The notes under the pieces are model-generated. The model was not told the origin of the DNA, ran no database searches, and saw only the letters and a program-made list of their open reading frames with translations. Both the position numbers and the translations under genes were made by a program. Source: Chara braunii (lineage: Eukaryota > Streptophyta > Charophyceae > Charales > Characeae). From it: 44,248 nt of DNA. The stretch's first letter is position 1, and every line of letters starts with the position of its first letter. The DNA lies in contig BFEA01000196.1 in NCBI GenBank assembly GCA_003427395.1, positions 2,012,339 through 2,056,586 on the forward strand, in the 5' to 3' direction. This document shows, one piece after another, positions 1 through 9,780 of this stretch.

Positions 1-20
1 TTGTGATGGGGTGTGAACCG

Positions 21-130
21 ACAGTCTGTAGAGTTTTCCATCTGGTGTGGGTGAGTGATAGTCTACTTCGATTTTGGTTAAGGTGGATTATCACTTACAG
101 TGTAATCAGTGAGGGGATTCAACAGACTGT
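21..130 (+). repeat. Nested inverted repeat upstream of hammerhead (copy A)
   Basis: ACAGTCTGTAG at 21-31 faces CAACAGACTGT at 120-130, an 11-bp arm with one mismatch. An inner pair GTGAGTGATA / TATCACTTAC lies between them. The same arms occur upstream of the hammerhead at 20921, where the outer arm is perfect, so the structure is conserved between copies. Confidence 0.6.
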
Positions 131-145
131 TGAGGGTTCAGCCTC

Positions 146-182
146 CTGATGAGTCGGTGAAACTCCGACGAAACAGTTTGTC
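146..182 (+). ncRNA. Hammerhead ribozyme motif, copy 1
   Basis: The conserved core reads CUGAUGA (146-152), stem II GUCGG/CCGAC (153-157 with 165-169) around a 7-nt loop, GAAA (170-173), a 3-bp stem III with a GUU loop, then GUC (180-182), the expected cleavage triplet. All core positions fit the hammerhead consensus. A very short stem III is typical of the minimal type I hammerheads of Penelope-like elements, which are thought to act as dimers. Weak point: bases next to the core do not form a clean proximal stem I. The best pairing is GAGGGTT with CCCCTC further out, leaving an asymmetric internal loop. Catalysis is therefore uncertain; the motif itself is clear. Confidence 0.75.
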
Positions 183-388
183 ACAGCCCCTCGTTTGTTG
201 TCCTCTTCTCCCTCTCTGCCTACGGTTTACCGGGCAGTTCTATTTGACGATATATACAATGAGAGAACGAGGCAGAACCAATGTCGGAATCCTCCCCTTG
301 CTACCGGCCACTCAAGAGGTACAGCATACGCCTCGTTTGTTGTCCTCTTCTCCCTCTCTGCCTACGGTTTACCGGGCAGTTCTAATTG

Positions 389-437
389 ACGATATATATA
401 TATGATATATATATATATATATATATATATTTGAAGA
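389..437 (+). repeat. TA microsatellite
   Basis: A TA-rich tract directly follows the TGACGATATA end of the PLE tail. The same arrangement recurs in most other copies of the tail in the window. Confidence 0.9.
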
Positions 438-480
438 TATATGTATGTATATATACAATGAGAGTGCACTCAAGAATTCG

Positions 481-1150
481 TTTATGTTGGAAATAGCTTG
501 AATCCTTGTGCCATCATCCCATATTTTCTCGTGTTGCTTTTCCCCTTTCCCCTTTTTATGGGTATTTCGTTTTGCGGGCCTACTGAATGGTTCTGTTTTT
601 TCAACTATGGATATGGTAGAATGTTTGTTTTGTGAATGGGAATCTTGTCTGCTTCGATTCCGGGAATCTTGTCTGCTACGATTCCGGTTGATCTTGTCCC
701 CTTATTTGGTCTATCTTAGGGAGGGATGACGGTGCTTTATGAGGGATTGGTTGTCGGGTTATCGTTTTGCAGGCAAGTGTGTTTTGACATCTTGGTTGGT
801 CTTGTCCCGTCGTTTGGCCTGTAGTTGCCGGGGGCGGTGTTTGCATGTGGGACTTGTCATCTAGGATTGTCATCCTATTGAATGGGCATCCTGGTTGGTT
901 GTTTTCCGTTGTTTGGCCTTTTGAGCGCAGGGCGGTGCTTGTATGTGGGAATCATCATCCAGAATTGTCTTCTCTTTCTTTTTGGTTGTCACACTGTGGA
1001 TCGGAGCGTTTTTTGACCTTTTTGTGAACAAGAATGTTTTGGCATCTATGTTTTGTTTTGTTGCCCCCCATTCTATTTTATTTGGTCGTTCCCTTCCTCT
1101 TTTCTTTGCCTCTTTGCATTTTGGTTGTGTAAGTGGGTCGATATGACACA
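481..1150 (+). other. Non-coding PLE front region with degenerate tandem repeats
   Basis: No convincing gene. GGGAATCTTGTCTGCT-type units of about 24 bp are duplicated around 637-690. A longer imperfect unit of about 98 bp, containing a TTTGGCC motif and GCATGTGGGA or GTATGTGGGA, repeats at about 792-889 and 890-990. The stretch occupies the position that the RING-like coding region has in the other PLE copies, but I see no cysteine-rich remnant in it. Confidence 0.4.
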
Positions 1151-1320
1151 CGGGGTTGGGGGCAGCCGCCGCTCAACCTACATCCACGTGGGCGGCCTTG
1201 TACGCAAGAGGTTCTGAACAGGGGGAGTTGTAAGGAAAAAGATTGAAAACGAATTTAAAGTTTTTTTTGTTTTCCTTGTTTTTTTCGCTTTGGCACTCTG
1301 ATATTATGAGACAATATATA
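1151..1320 (+). repeat. Conserved PLE block ahead of RT, copy a
   Basis: The block runs from a G-rich start through GCTCAACC, ATCCACGTGG and CCTTGTACGCAAGAGG. It recurs at 11515-11572, 22824-22884 and 23672-23734. About 100 bp later comes GACAATATATACAATGAG, matching the junction at 11840-11851. The block follows the RING-like gene in two copies and precedes the RT here, which supports an element order of RING-like protein, block, RT. Confidence 0.55.
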
Positions 1321-1440
1321 CAATGAGAGAATGAGTCAGGACCAATTTCGGAATCCTCCCTTTATTGTCAACCACTCAAGCCACTCAAGAGGTCGGTCCA
1401 GCATGGTCATCCCCTACATCCATCTGCTCACACTTAGTCG

Positions 1441-3340
1441 ACAACCATGTTGTTACAATCGACTGCGACATCATTCTTGATGATCGCCTTTGCGACTTGT
1501 TTTGAAGGCTCGAAGTACCGTCTTAATGGGCAAATCATTGATGTGCTTCAGGTTGTTAGAGTCAGCCTTGAAGAGTATATTGCTAAATGCATGAGGTGGG
1601 TCTCTGAGCAGCTTCGGTCAACCGCTTTGAAAAAAGTGTAGCAGTGGCGCACCATCGTTCTCACACGTTGCTAAAGCAACATCTCGTTCTCCCACACTGC
1701 CACACGACAACCACACTTCCTTTACTCAGTGCACAAGGCTTTGAGACACCTTCAACAACGCTTTCCTATTATTCCTGTCGACAAGATCTCACATAAGATG
1801 ACAATATGTTGTAAAAATTTGTATTTGTCTCATTTATCTGCTCATTTGGACAACCCTACCTATGTTGTGCCTCTTGACTTTGTCGCAAATCTTCTCGAAC
1901 ATCACGCGCTCTGGAATCATCGATGGGGATATACACACAAAGACAGCTGCCATATTTGTACTATGCACTTGAGGCGCACAAATCGCCCCTGGGCTTCGCA
2001 GTATTGTCGACGGAGTATAGCGAAATAATCTCTCCCCACCACGTCGATATCAATTAATTGCGCCATTTGTTTATGCAGTCCACCACCGACCTCCGCAAAA
2101 ACCCTTGGCAAGTACTACCGTCGCTTCTTCCCGCCTTAACGCTGAACTACATGGACTCGTTGAGACTCTCTGTGAGAAGGATAATCTATTGTACCAGGAA
2201 AGCGGTGTAAGACGATGTTGAATCGTGCAAAGTGTTGAGGAGGTGATGCTTGATCTCAAATGTAATTCATCTTTTCTTTGTGGCCATGCTCCTCGCATTG
2301 TTGATTTCACAACTATGTATACCAATGTCCCTCATGACCACGTTTGTCATAATGTATCAAAAGCGGTTGAGGAAGCCTACACATATGCCTTATTACAACA
2401 CACAGGGGCGCACATCCTCCTACCCTTAACATGATTGTTAAAGGGGCCCATCAAGGGGAGTGGAAGGTGCAAAGTGTTGAGGAGGTGATGCTTGATCTCA
2501 AATGTAATTCATCTTTTCTTTGTGGCCATGCTCCTCGCACTGTTGATTTCACAACTATGTATATCAATTTCCCTCATGACCGTATTTGTTATAATGTATC
2601 AAAAGCGGTTGAGGAAGTCTACACATATGCCTTATTACAACGCACACAGGGGTGCACATCCTCCTACCCTTAACATGATTGTTAAAGGGGCCCATCAAGG
2701 GGAGTGGACGGTTCATACGGGATCAAACACCTTCACCGTTTTCCAAATTATTGAACATCTTCATTTCATTGTCACAAACACGTGTCTTTGTGCAGCGGAC
2801 GACACTTTGCGACATCAGTTGATTGGCATCTCGATGGGGATTAATTCTGGTATGGAGATAGCTAATTTGACGATGTATTGGGACGAGGCTCGCTTTGATG
2901 ACCTGCAGCGGCGTGATCTTTGCGCAGCTCAACAGTATGCGTTCACATGCCGCTAGATCGGTGATGTTTTATGGGCACATTTGTCACCACCGTCAGAGCA
3001 CTATGGCCTCGAATGGAAGGAGACCACGACGCCTAATGGCTCTTGAACATTCTTGGGTGCATGACAAAGCAACTGAATGAGATATCCTTGTTATTCGTAT
3101 CCTAGTGCTACATCCAACGTTCTTGCACACCAGCCGACAGGAGTGTTTACAGGCCAGCTTACTAGGTTTGAGTATGTGTGCAACAACTGGTATGATTTCA
3201 AAACTGCAACAGCAGTGCTCGCACTCCGCATGCTTTTTTTGCGGGCACTCTCCAACAATGCTTGCAAAAGGATGGACTTCCTATATTCGTAAACGTCAAC
3301 AGAGGTACCCTGCGCACTTGAACTGCCTCTCCAGTTAGTT
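1441..3340 (+). pseudogene. Penelope-like reverse transcriptase, broken
   Basis: RT palm and thumb motifs of Penelope-like elements can be followed in order across several frames. A fingers motif with FPIIPVDK and CK..Y is at about 1762-1840. Motif A, DFTTMYTNVPHD, is at 2303-2338 with a second copy at 2545. Motif B, GISMGINSGMEIANL, is at 2825-2869. A thumb motif, GQLTRFEYVCNNWYDF, is at about 3152-3199, followed by a basic RKRQQRYPAHL-like stretch. The catalytic motif C, normally (Y/F)xDD, reads stop-I-G-D at 2954-2965, so the copy is dead. Frames also change at the motif A duplication and after motif C. I found no GIY-YIG nuclease domain. Retroviral or LTR-type RT is ruled out by the motif wording. 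Confidence 0.75.
2225..2710 (+). repeat. 242-bp tandem duplication spanning RT motif A
   Basis: The unit starting GTGCAAAGTGTTGAGG at 2225 restarts at 2467 and runs to about 2710 with few differences. Each unit holds a full RT motif A. The duplication is not a multiple of three, so the frame shifts between copies. It is a post-insertion event or an artefact of a replication slip. Confidence 0.9.
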
Positions 3341-4130
3341 CCGCGGCATGCTTCGATGGTCTATTCACCACCCACTTTCTCGGGTATCCACACACTGTTC
3401 TCGGACGACAGCTGTTACAGCCCTGTCTTCATTACCGACGCCTATCACACCTGGCACAACCTCTTCTTCATTACCTGCATTTGTCGCACCTGCGGCCTCA
3501 TGGGTTTTAGTAACGCATTCCATGTCGTTTGTGACCCGGGCTGCCCCTTTTCAATTCGTTGTCTCTTCCTCATCGGCCTTGGTTGTTCTACGATTGATTC
3601 CGCAGGAGCAACTCGACCCATAGTTGTTGTATCGCCCTTGGTCTCGGTGTGTTCCTCCATGGCATCAATGGCCATGTCTGCATTACCACCTGCAACTGCC
3701 CCCGTTGTATCTGCGTCAACCACTTCACCACCCCCGACTTCATCACCCCCGTCTTCACCACCTTTATTTCCCCTGGTTTTATCTTTGTTTGTTACCCACC
3801 TTCCGACTACTCTACCACCTCCGTCTTCACCACTCCTACCTCCCCTGGTTTTGTTTCCATTCGCTACCCCTCTTCCTAATCCACAAACCACTTTGTCCAC
3901 ACAAACTTCGTCATCCTGTTCTGCCCTTGCAGAAAGCCTACGTCGTCGTCCTAGACACCGGCTTACTCCCCAACCTCAACTTACTCCCCTTTCCTCCATC
4001 TTTATTCTTCGACGAAGAAGAACCTATTCATTCTCCCCACCTCCGTCGACATCCCGTTGTCGTACCAAATACCCTTACAAGGGTATTTGGCGTGTTTTTT
4101 GCAAGTTACGCTAGTGCAGCCTCGCCCGTC
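3341..4130 (+). other. Pro/Ser/Thr-rich tail region of the PLE
   Basis: Long open frames exist here because the plus strand is rich in C and T. From about 3690 to 3880 it consists of CACCACC- and CTTCACCACC-type units, including a roughly 70-bp imperfect direct repeat (about 3753 and 3824, each followed by CCCCTGGTTTT). The region directly follows the RT thumb and may be the end of that protein or a 3' untranslated region. I recognise no domain. The PLE sequence ends near 4130-4170, where the next LTR begins. Confidence 0.35.
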
Positions 4131-4170
4131 TGACGACGCGCGCGAGAGGATTCGTGGGTCCTCGTCTGGG

Positions 4171-4665
4171 TGAGTGGGGCGTGCGGGGTATTAACGGCGA
4201 GGCGCAACCATGCGCAGCCTGGGTGTGCGCGTGTGGGATGTGTCCTAGTCGATCGGCGACGAGTCGCGCTTGGGACCTCAGGCCCCCAAGGCGTCGGTTC
4301 ACGTGCGGGTCCGATAGAGGCGTATTACCACGCGTACCCCCTATGCTACAACGAGCGAAAATTGCCCTCGGCTGGTCCACCTCTGCAATTGCAGCTGATC
4401 AGCTTTCGTACTGTGAACTGGTAGCCCGACGGGGATACGCCCACCGAAGGGAGGTGACAGCTCCCGAAAGGTGGAGGTAAGTCGTGCCTCTCGTAGGCCC
4501 TATTTTGTCGTTGGGGCTCGCGAGAGGTATGCCTGGCGCACTCGGCCGGAGCGGTTTGTTGAAGCTCCATATACATTTGCAGTGAGGACTAAGACCAACT
4601 CCTGCGTGACGGGGCGAGGAGGCTCCCACGCTGCCCTGTGCGGTGTTGGACCGATGCGCTCGACA
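4171..4665 (+). repeat. Left LTR of gag-only element
   Basis: Homologous to 9181-9682 throughout, with scattered transitions. Shared landmarks include GGCGACGAGTCGCGCTTGGG, CCCCCAAGGCGTCGGTTC and GAAGCTCCATATACATTTGC. It is G+C-rich and has a higher CpG content than the A+T-rich interior. Open frames within it are incidental. Confidence 0.8.
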
Positions 4666-4667
4666 GG

Positions 4668-4686
4668 TGGCGTTGTTGCCAAGGAT
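4668..4686 (+). promoter_or_regulatory. Primer binding site, degenerate tRNA-Asp type
   Basis: TGGCGTTGTTGCCAAGGAT lies 2 bp inside the left LTR end. The usual plant tRNA-Asp primer site is TGGCGCCGTTGCCGGGGAT. The four differences are all transitions at C or G, as expected from decay of methylated cytosines. The tRNA comparison is from memory. Confidence 0.55.
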
Positions 4687-6050
4687 AACGGTTGCCTCCG
4701 GTTGTCCCTTTTGGAACGACATCCGGGTATGGGAAAGTGAGAACTAGGCAAAAAGAGAAGCTTCTTTGGACGTATATAGTCGATTACTTGATACCTTGAC
4801 TATCGTTGAAGATGTCTTAAGACTGTGGTCTAAGTGTGAAGTGTTTATTATAAGAGGTCAAGTTGAGTCACCCTCGCCTGGTCGATGAGCCTGACTTTTG
4901 AGGAGCTTTTTGGTACATGAGCGACATGGATGAGGAGGGATGACTGGTAAGCGCGAAGTGAGGGGTTTAATGGCAAAAATCTTTCCTTGAGTTCAGTCTG
5001 AATTATGGTATAATAGGTACTGCGATGAATGTTGTACCTTATGTGTGTTTCTATATTTTGTTTGATGTCTGATTGATGACGTATGTAAGGATTGTCTTTC
5101 GAAGAGGACATAGATTTTGCATGAAACCCACATCTGGCATGGGACCAGAGGTGAATGGGGTGACTCATTCCTGGGGAAGGTAGTTCTTCCTGAAGGGAGT
5201 CAGTATAATGTATAATTAGTCCTCAGTGGAAGTGCATTATGGAATTGGTACTCCCTCGTTGAAACTTAAGAAAGCAGTTAGTTATCAGTCTGAAAAATGA
5301 TAGTGAGACCTACGTCGGAATTATGTTCCTGGTCTATCAGTGGGGTGTTGTTACCTTTCTTATGATAGGAGGGTAACTACATTATTTGTTGAGAGACGAG
5401 GAGAGGGCTTGTTACCTTATCGAAACTGTGATGGCCAAGTAGACCAGCTACTGCTTAGTGAGAGTGGTTCTGGAGTAGCGACCTACGCTCGTCTCGCGTT
5501 AAGCAGGGCCACCATATTTGTAAGGGCGCGAATTTGCTATTTGTTGCCTTAATAGGTAAGAATGGGGTTGTCTATTTGGCCATGATTAGGTTCGGTGAGG
5601 CGCAAGCGCTGAAATCAAAGAGAGTTGCGGTGACGCTTGATCTTTAGCGCGGGGCTTAAGAGTGAAGATGCTAGTCTTATTCCTGCCTTACAGAATATGG
5701 AATACGTTCTTGAAAATTATCTTGTTATATCACTGGCAGTTGAGTTGGGTTTATGTTGGTTATCTTTGAAGCATGTGTTTCTCAACTACAACCCTAACAA
5801 ATAATTTGTGTTTATCAGACTGGGCATTATTGTAGTGAATATATATTTATTTATCAAGGGTTGTACTGTATTTTGGATTCACGTTTGGAGTACCCTTCTA
5901 TGTGACATATGTATATTGTGTCCTTCCTTGATAATAGAATCCGAGAGAAGGTTAACCGACCCCTCAATTTTCACCCCTATTTGTAAAAAAACGAAGGGTC
6001 GTTTTAACCATACTTCACACCAATCTGCAGAGTGCACTTCTTACTAACGT

Positions 6051-6092
<42 letters not shown>

Positions 6093-6426
6093 AACAACAA
6101 CATGATCCCCACTGTATTATTAGGGTGGTGAAGGTTACTCTAGGGGTGAAAAGTGGGGGTACCTATTAGCCATTTGTGTAGAAACCATAAGTGGTTAACG
6201 CCTGAGTTATGATTTGAAGGATTTATAGGTGAATATTTATGTTTTATTTTAGGTGGATAATTATTCTAAGACTCTCTTCGGTAACGTTGTTGTTCTGAAT
6301 AGATTCCTATGTGTGCCTTCATGATGAGAACGGGATAATTTTAGTGGGATATTTCTACATTAGATTTAGTTGCATAACTTCCTTCGAGCCTCGACCCTAA
6401 CGCTGCTCGTTGTTGTTCAACAGGTG
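4687..6426 (+). other. Leader of gag-only element, no gene seen
   Basis: An A+T-rich interior between primer site and gag. I see no conserved domain; open frames of 60-106 codons have no recognisable motif. A poly(A) run interrupts it at 6054-6091. Confidence 0.45.
6054..6091 (+). repeat. Poly(A) run with CAA tail
   Basis: About 38 consecutive A residues followed by ACAACAACAAC. It may be a homopolymer expansion or the end of a small retroposed insert. No duplication flanks it clearly. Confidence 0.85.
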
Positions 6427-7251
6427 ATGGGGTCAAGGGAGCTCGAGATGGAAGGATCTCAAGGGAAGATTGGGGTCGAGGAGTTCGCCTCTCTGTTGGG
6501 TCTGCGAGATTGGGAACGAGACAACCTACCCAAGGTTGAGATAGACTTCTTCAAGGGCTATCATGTTTCTGACTTCCTTGAGAAGTTTGGGCAGATAGCG
6601 TCTCACTGTGAATGGAATGAGGAGCAGATGCTAAAGGAGGTTATGAAGTATATCCATATAGGCTTGAAGGAGGAAGTCGGTGAGCTGGTTAGAAGAGCGG
6701 GGTCATTATGGAGGAAGTTTTATGGTGACATGTGGAATAAATACCAGCTAGGCGAGGAACAACTGACCAAAGACGATCTTGAAAAGATAGATCGATACAG
6801 TTATGTTTCAGTAGGGCACTTCCTGATGGAGTATGAGCGTGCATCCCGCAAGGTCTGGGCGTTGTCTGAACACGACAAATGCTTTATCTTCCTAATGAAC
6901 TTTACGAATGCCGAGCAGCGAGATCTGATCCGTGGGACAGAAGGAAGGCTCGTATGGGACAAAATACGAGAGAACTTTGTGCAGGGGGATTTTGATCAGT
7001 TCTCTGCCATACTCTACGAGAAGCAAGGAAAAGAAAGGAGTTGCAAGGTTGTGGTAAGAGCAGGTTTGATGAAGGCACAAAGGAAGTTGTGGCAGGTGCT
7101 AGAGGGAATATGGAAGGCGAGCCTCAGAAGAAGGTTAAGAAGTCTAAGCGAAATCAGAAGTAGGGTGAAGAGAACAAGGCGAGGGCCTACATTGATAAAG
7201 CAGGGGAGGTTGAAGTTGGAAACGTCGCACCTCATACCTGTGAGAGGATAA
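6427..7251 (+). CDS. Gag-like protein of LTR element
   Basis: An open frame of 274 codons from ATG 6427; the same frame extends upstream to ATG 6370, but those residues look like leader. The protein is charged and helical. It has a segment with FFKGYHVSDFLEKFGQIASH (about residues 40-60) and a later one with VGHFLMEYERASRKVWAL (about 130-150), the arrangement of a Ty3-type retrotrans_gag domain (FLxxFE...W...WxxxK...L...EF..Y...). The C terminus, from about residue 215, is basic and probably frame-shifted relative to the knuckle downstream. Role: coat protein for packaging element RNA into cytoplasmic particles. The assignment is by pattern, not database search. Confidence 0.6.
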   Translation: MGSRELEMEGSQGKIGVEEFASLLGLRDWERDNLPKVEIDFFKGYHVSDFLEKFGQIASHCEWNEEQMLKEVMKYIHIGLKEEVGELVRRAGSLWRKFYGDMWNKYQLGEEQLTKDDLEKIDRYSYVSVGHFLMEYERASRKVWALSEHDKCFIFLMNFTNAEQRDLIRGTEGRLVWDKIRENFVQGDFDQFSAILYEKQGKERSCKVVVRAGLMKAQRKLWQVLEGIWKASLRRRLRSLSEIRSRVKRTRRGPTLIKQGRLKLETSHLIPVRG

Positions 7252-7307
7252 TTGACGTTCCGAATGAGGAGAGGAAAGGGCGACAAAGAGAACAAGAACA
7301 AGTAGAT

Positions 7308-7502
7308 ATGGCCCCACCTATTACTACGTCCGACCCTCAGAAAGAATGTACCCGATGTGATACATTGTCATCTGAAAGTAGGACGGATCGTATAATAAAG
7401 AGAATGCGAGACCGGCAGGCAAAGATAGTATGTGCTTGTTGTGGAAAGACTGGTCACACCCCTCGCAGATGTAAGATGGCAAAGGAAGGAGTTAAGGGGT
7501 GA
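7308..7502 (+). CDS. Zinc-knuckle remnant of gag
   Basis: A short open frame ending in CACCGKTGHTPRRC, a CX2CX4HX4C zinc knuckle of the kind that binds element RNA in retrotransposon Gag. The preceding residues are basic (IIKRMRDRQAK). It is in a different frame from the gag frame ending at 7251, so gag is probably frame-shifted around 7050-7300 and this is its C terminus. No protease frame follows. Confidence 0.6.
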   Translation: MAPPITTSDPQKECTRCDTLSSESRTDRIIKRMRDRQAKIVCACCGKTGHTPRRCKMAKEGVKG

Positions 7503-9180
7503 GACCGTTGTGCTTTAGGCAAGGGCTCTTGGCTCCTCCCAATAACTATCACCATTTTACTTATATCGTCCATAGCAAGAAAACGATAGAATGGTGTGAG
7601 CAGTCTTGAACGATTTATAAACAAACATTCGGAACTCGGTTGCTAGACCAATAGGCGATTATCTGCTTATTTTGCTTTCAAGTTGAGCCTTTTAAGTTTT
7701 ATGAGACGTAGGTTTATTCTCATATATATTTTTGATTTCGAAGTGTAGGACATTACTTTTGGGAATTGTGCGTAGATCTTGGATTTGATTATCCGCTCTC
7801 TGAGCTAACTTCAGTATTGTTAGATGCAAGTGAAGGTCTTGTAAGTTTTTATTGTTCGTTCACTGACGTCCTTTTATCTTTGCGAGGACGGTTGGGATCG
7901 TTTTGTGTATATCAGTCTTTTATGACTTTATGGTATACGAGGTCATTTGTTTCTGGTTGAGACCTGGATTCGTGAGGATTTGGGAACTCAGGATAATCTG
8001 ATTTTCATTTAAGGATCATCTTGGTATGGGTTTTGATTTCCTTGGGTTGCAGAGTCGTGCATGTTCTGGTTGGCATTGGCATTCTCACCATGGTGAATTG
8101 GTGGGTTTTTCTGTTTTTATTCTATTTGACATATGAGAAGAAAAGTCTTGACTATGTATAATAAAAGAGTGACAAAAAAAAGTCAGTGAAGATGCTTGAA
8201 CCGGGGAGGAAAGCGTGATTATCAGTGGAGGATTTATGGGAGATTTAAAGAATCCAGAAAATCATATTGAGAGAGAGGTTATGCCCGAGGGCGGCCTAAA
8301 CGGTTGATGATCTTATTGGGACCCATCTCCGAGTGGAAGATATTTTAAAGATTATATGGAATGCTTATCCTTGAGTGGGAAGGATAGCTGAAAGATTTTT
8401 GGTTGAGAGATTTGCTTTCCTGACATGTATACAACGACCACTCTACCCTGGCCTCATAACTGTCAGCGAGGGACTTGCGGCAAGGAAACCTGTCATGTAT
8501 ACGGGACCCTCACTTGACCCCGTGGTTATGGACTGCTAGTGGTTTAGTCTGCGTCAGAGGGTAGGGGTTATACGGTCATGTATACAGCAATGTCACCCTA
8601 CCCAAGGTTCATGGCTGTCAGTAGAGGAGACTCACGGCAGGGAAACCTGTCATGTATATGGGATAATGGGACCCTCACTTGGCCCTTGGTTGTGAACTGC
8701 GAGTGGCTAGCCTGCGACAATATTTCCTGTGATTAAGAAAAACCTAAGGAAAATGGTTGATTATGGTGAGATTTTGAGAAGTATAAACTTTGAATTTTAT
8801 TTGGGAAGAAGATTATGAGAGTTTGCTCACTGAGCAAAGCTTATGAATGAGATTGATAAAAGGTATGATGAAAGCGAAGAACCCTACTCATAAAAGTAGG
8901 ATTTATGAGCAAAAGGGATGGTTTTCTTTTATTTTGAAGACTGAATGAATACCCCTACCCGGTCGTTTGATGAATGACTAAGGTGAGCGACTTCTTCATG
9001 ACAGTAATGCCTTGTGGGACTGGGCTTAACGGGGCCCTACCCATAAGGTACATTTGTGGCTTGTGTGATGGGGTCAACCTCCCTAATCTTCTAGACTAGC
9101 TAAAGGATTGAGGTGTCTGATTATTCCCCACAATAGGGCATTTAATTTGCTTTGAGAAAAACTTGAAAATGATGTATGAT
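7503..9180 (+). other. Pol-less interior of gag-only element
   Basis: No coding domain seen in any frame; specifically no D(T/S)GA, YxDD or HHCC motif. The region contains the direct duplication listed separately and ends without an obvious purine tract at the right LTR. Confidence 0.5.
8424..8716 (+). repeat. Imperfect direct repeat, about 153-bp offset
   Basis: CATGTATAC followed by a CTACCC-containing stretch, GGAAACCTGTCATGTATA, GGGACCCTCACTTG and a GACTGC or AACTGC GAGTGG-type end occurs at 8424-8563 and again at 8577-8716. Both units are non-coding and diverged, with small insertions. Confidence 0.75.
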
Positions 9181-9682
9181 TGAGTTGAGAGGCGCACGTG
9201 GGGTATTGACGGTGAGGCGCAACCATGCACAACCTGGGTGTGTGTGGCGTGTGGGATGCGTCCTAGTCGACCGGCGACGAGTCGCGCTTGGGATTTCAGC
9301 CCCCCAAGGCGTCGGTTCGTGTGGGGTCCGATAGAGGCGTATTACCGCGCGTACCCCCTATGCTACAACGAACGAGAAACGCCCTCGGCTGGTCCACCTC
9401 TGCGATTGCATCTGATCAACTTTCGAACTGTGGACTGGTAGCTCGGTGGGGATACGCCCACCGAAGGGAGTTGACAACTTCCGGAAGGTGGAGGTAAGTC
9501 GTGCCTCGCATAGGCCCTATCTTGTCGTAGGGGCTCGCGAGAGGTATGGCTGGCGCACTCAGCCGGAGCAGCTTGCGGAAGCTCCATATACATTTGCGGT
9601 GAGGATTAAGACCAACTCCTGCGTGACGCGGCCGGGAGGGTCCCGCGCTGCTGTGTGCGGTGCCGGACCGGTGCGGACGACA
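9181..9682 (+). repeat. Right LTR of gag-only element
   Basis: Direct repeat of 4171-4665, starting TGAGT and ending GACGACA. The sequence right after it (CCGTCCCC...) leads into the RING-like PLE copy and does not match the five bases left of the left LTR. Confidence 0.78.
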
Positions 9683-9780
9683 CCGTCCCCTTCTTTTGCC
9701 TCTCCAAGCATCCGTACCACGCCTATGGCACTTTGCGACAACAGACCTTTTTGCAATAAGGCAAACACAAAATAGGAGGG

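Larger units (their letters stand above)
1..480 (+). repeat. PLE terminal repeat, copy A (5' end cut by window)
   Basis: Bases 1-182 match 20775-20957 closely, including the hammerhead core, so the window opens inside a dispersed terminal repeat. After the core comes a C/T-rich tail ending in CTACGGTTTACCGGGCAG and TGACGATATATA (about 185-257). A roughly 70-bp body segment follows (258-328, matching 1321-1392). The tail then recurs at about 330-400 and runs into a TA tract. Terminal repeats carrying hammerheads are known from Penelope-like retroelements, and a PLE reverse transcriptase lies downstream at 1729-3340. Assigning repeat and RT to one element is inference. Confidence 0.6.
4171..9682 (+). 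mobile_element. Gag-only LTR retrotransposon (no pol visible)
   Basis: Two direct repeats of about 500 bp (4171-4665 and 9181-9682) flank about 4.5 kb. Both start TGAGT and end CGACA, consistent with TG...CA LTR ends. A degenerate tRNA-Asp-type primer site lies 3 bp inside the left LTR. The interior encodes a gag-like protein and a zinc knuckle but no protease, RT, RNase H or integrase motif that I can find. There is no clear polypurine tract before 9181 and no matching target-site duplication. The element is therefore either non-autonomous or has lost pol by deletion. It sits between the RT end of one PLE and the RING-like gene of another. Confidence 0.65.

Noticed and set aside
3445-3900. 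Minus-strand Gly/Asp-rich frame of 151 codons
   Set aside because: Mirror of the C/T-rich plus strand in the PLE tail; composition explains the open frame.
4171-9682. Target-site duplication for the gag-only element
   Set aside because: The bases flanking the LTRs do not match; not claimed.
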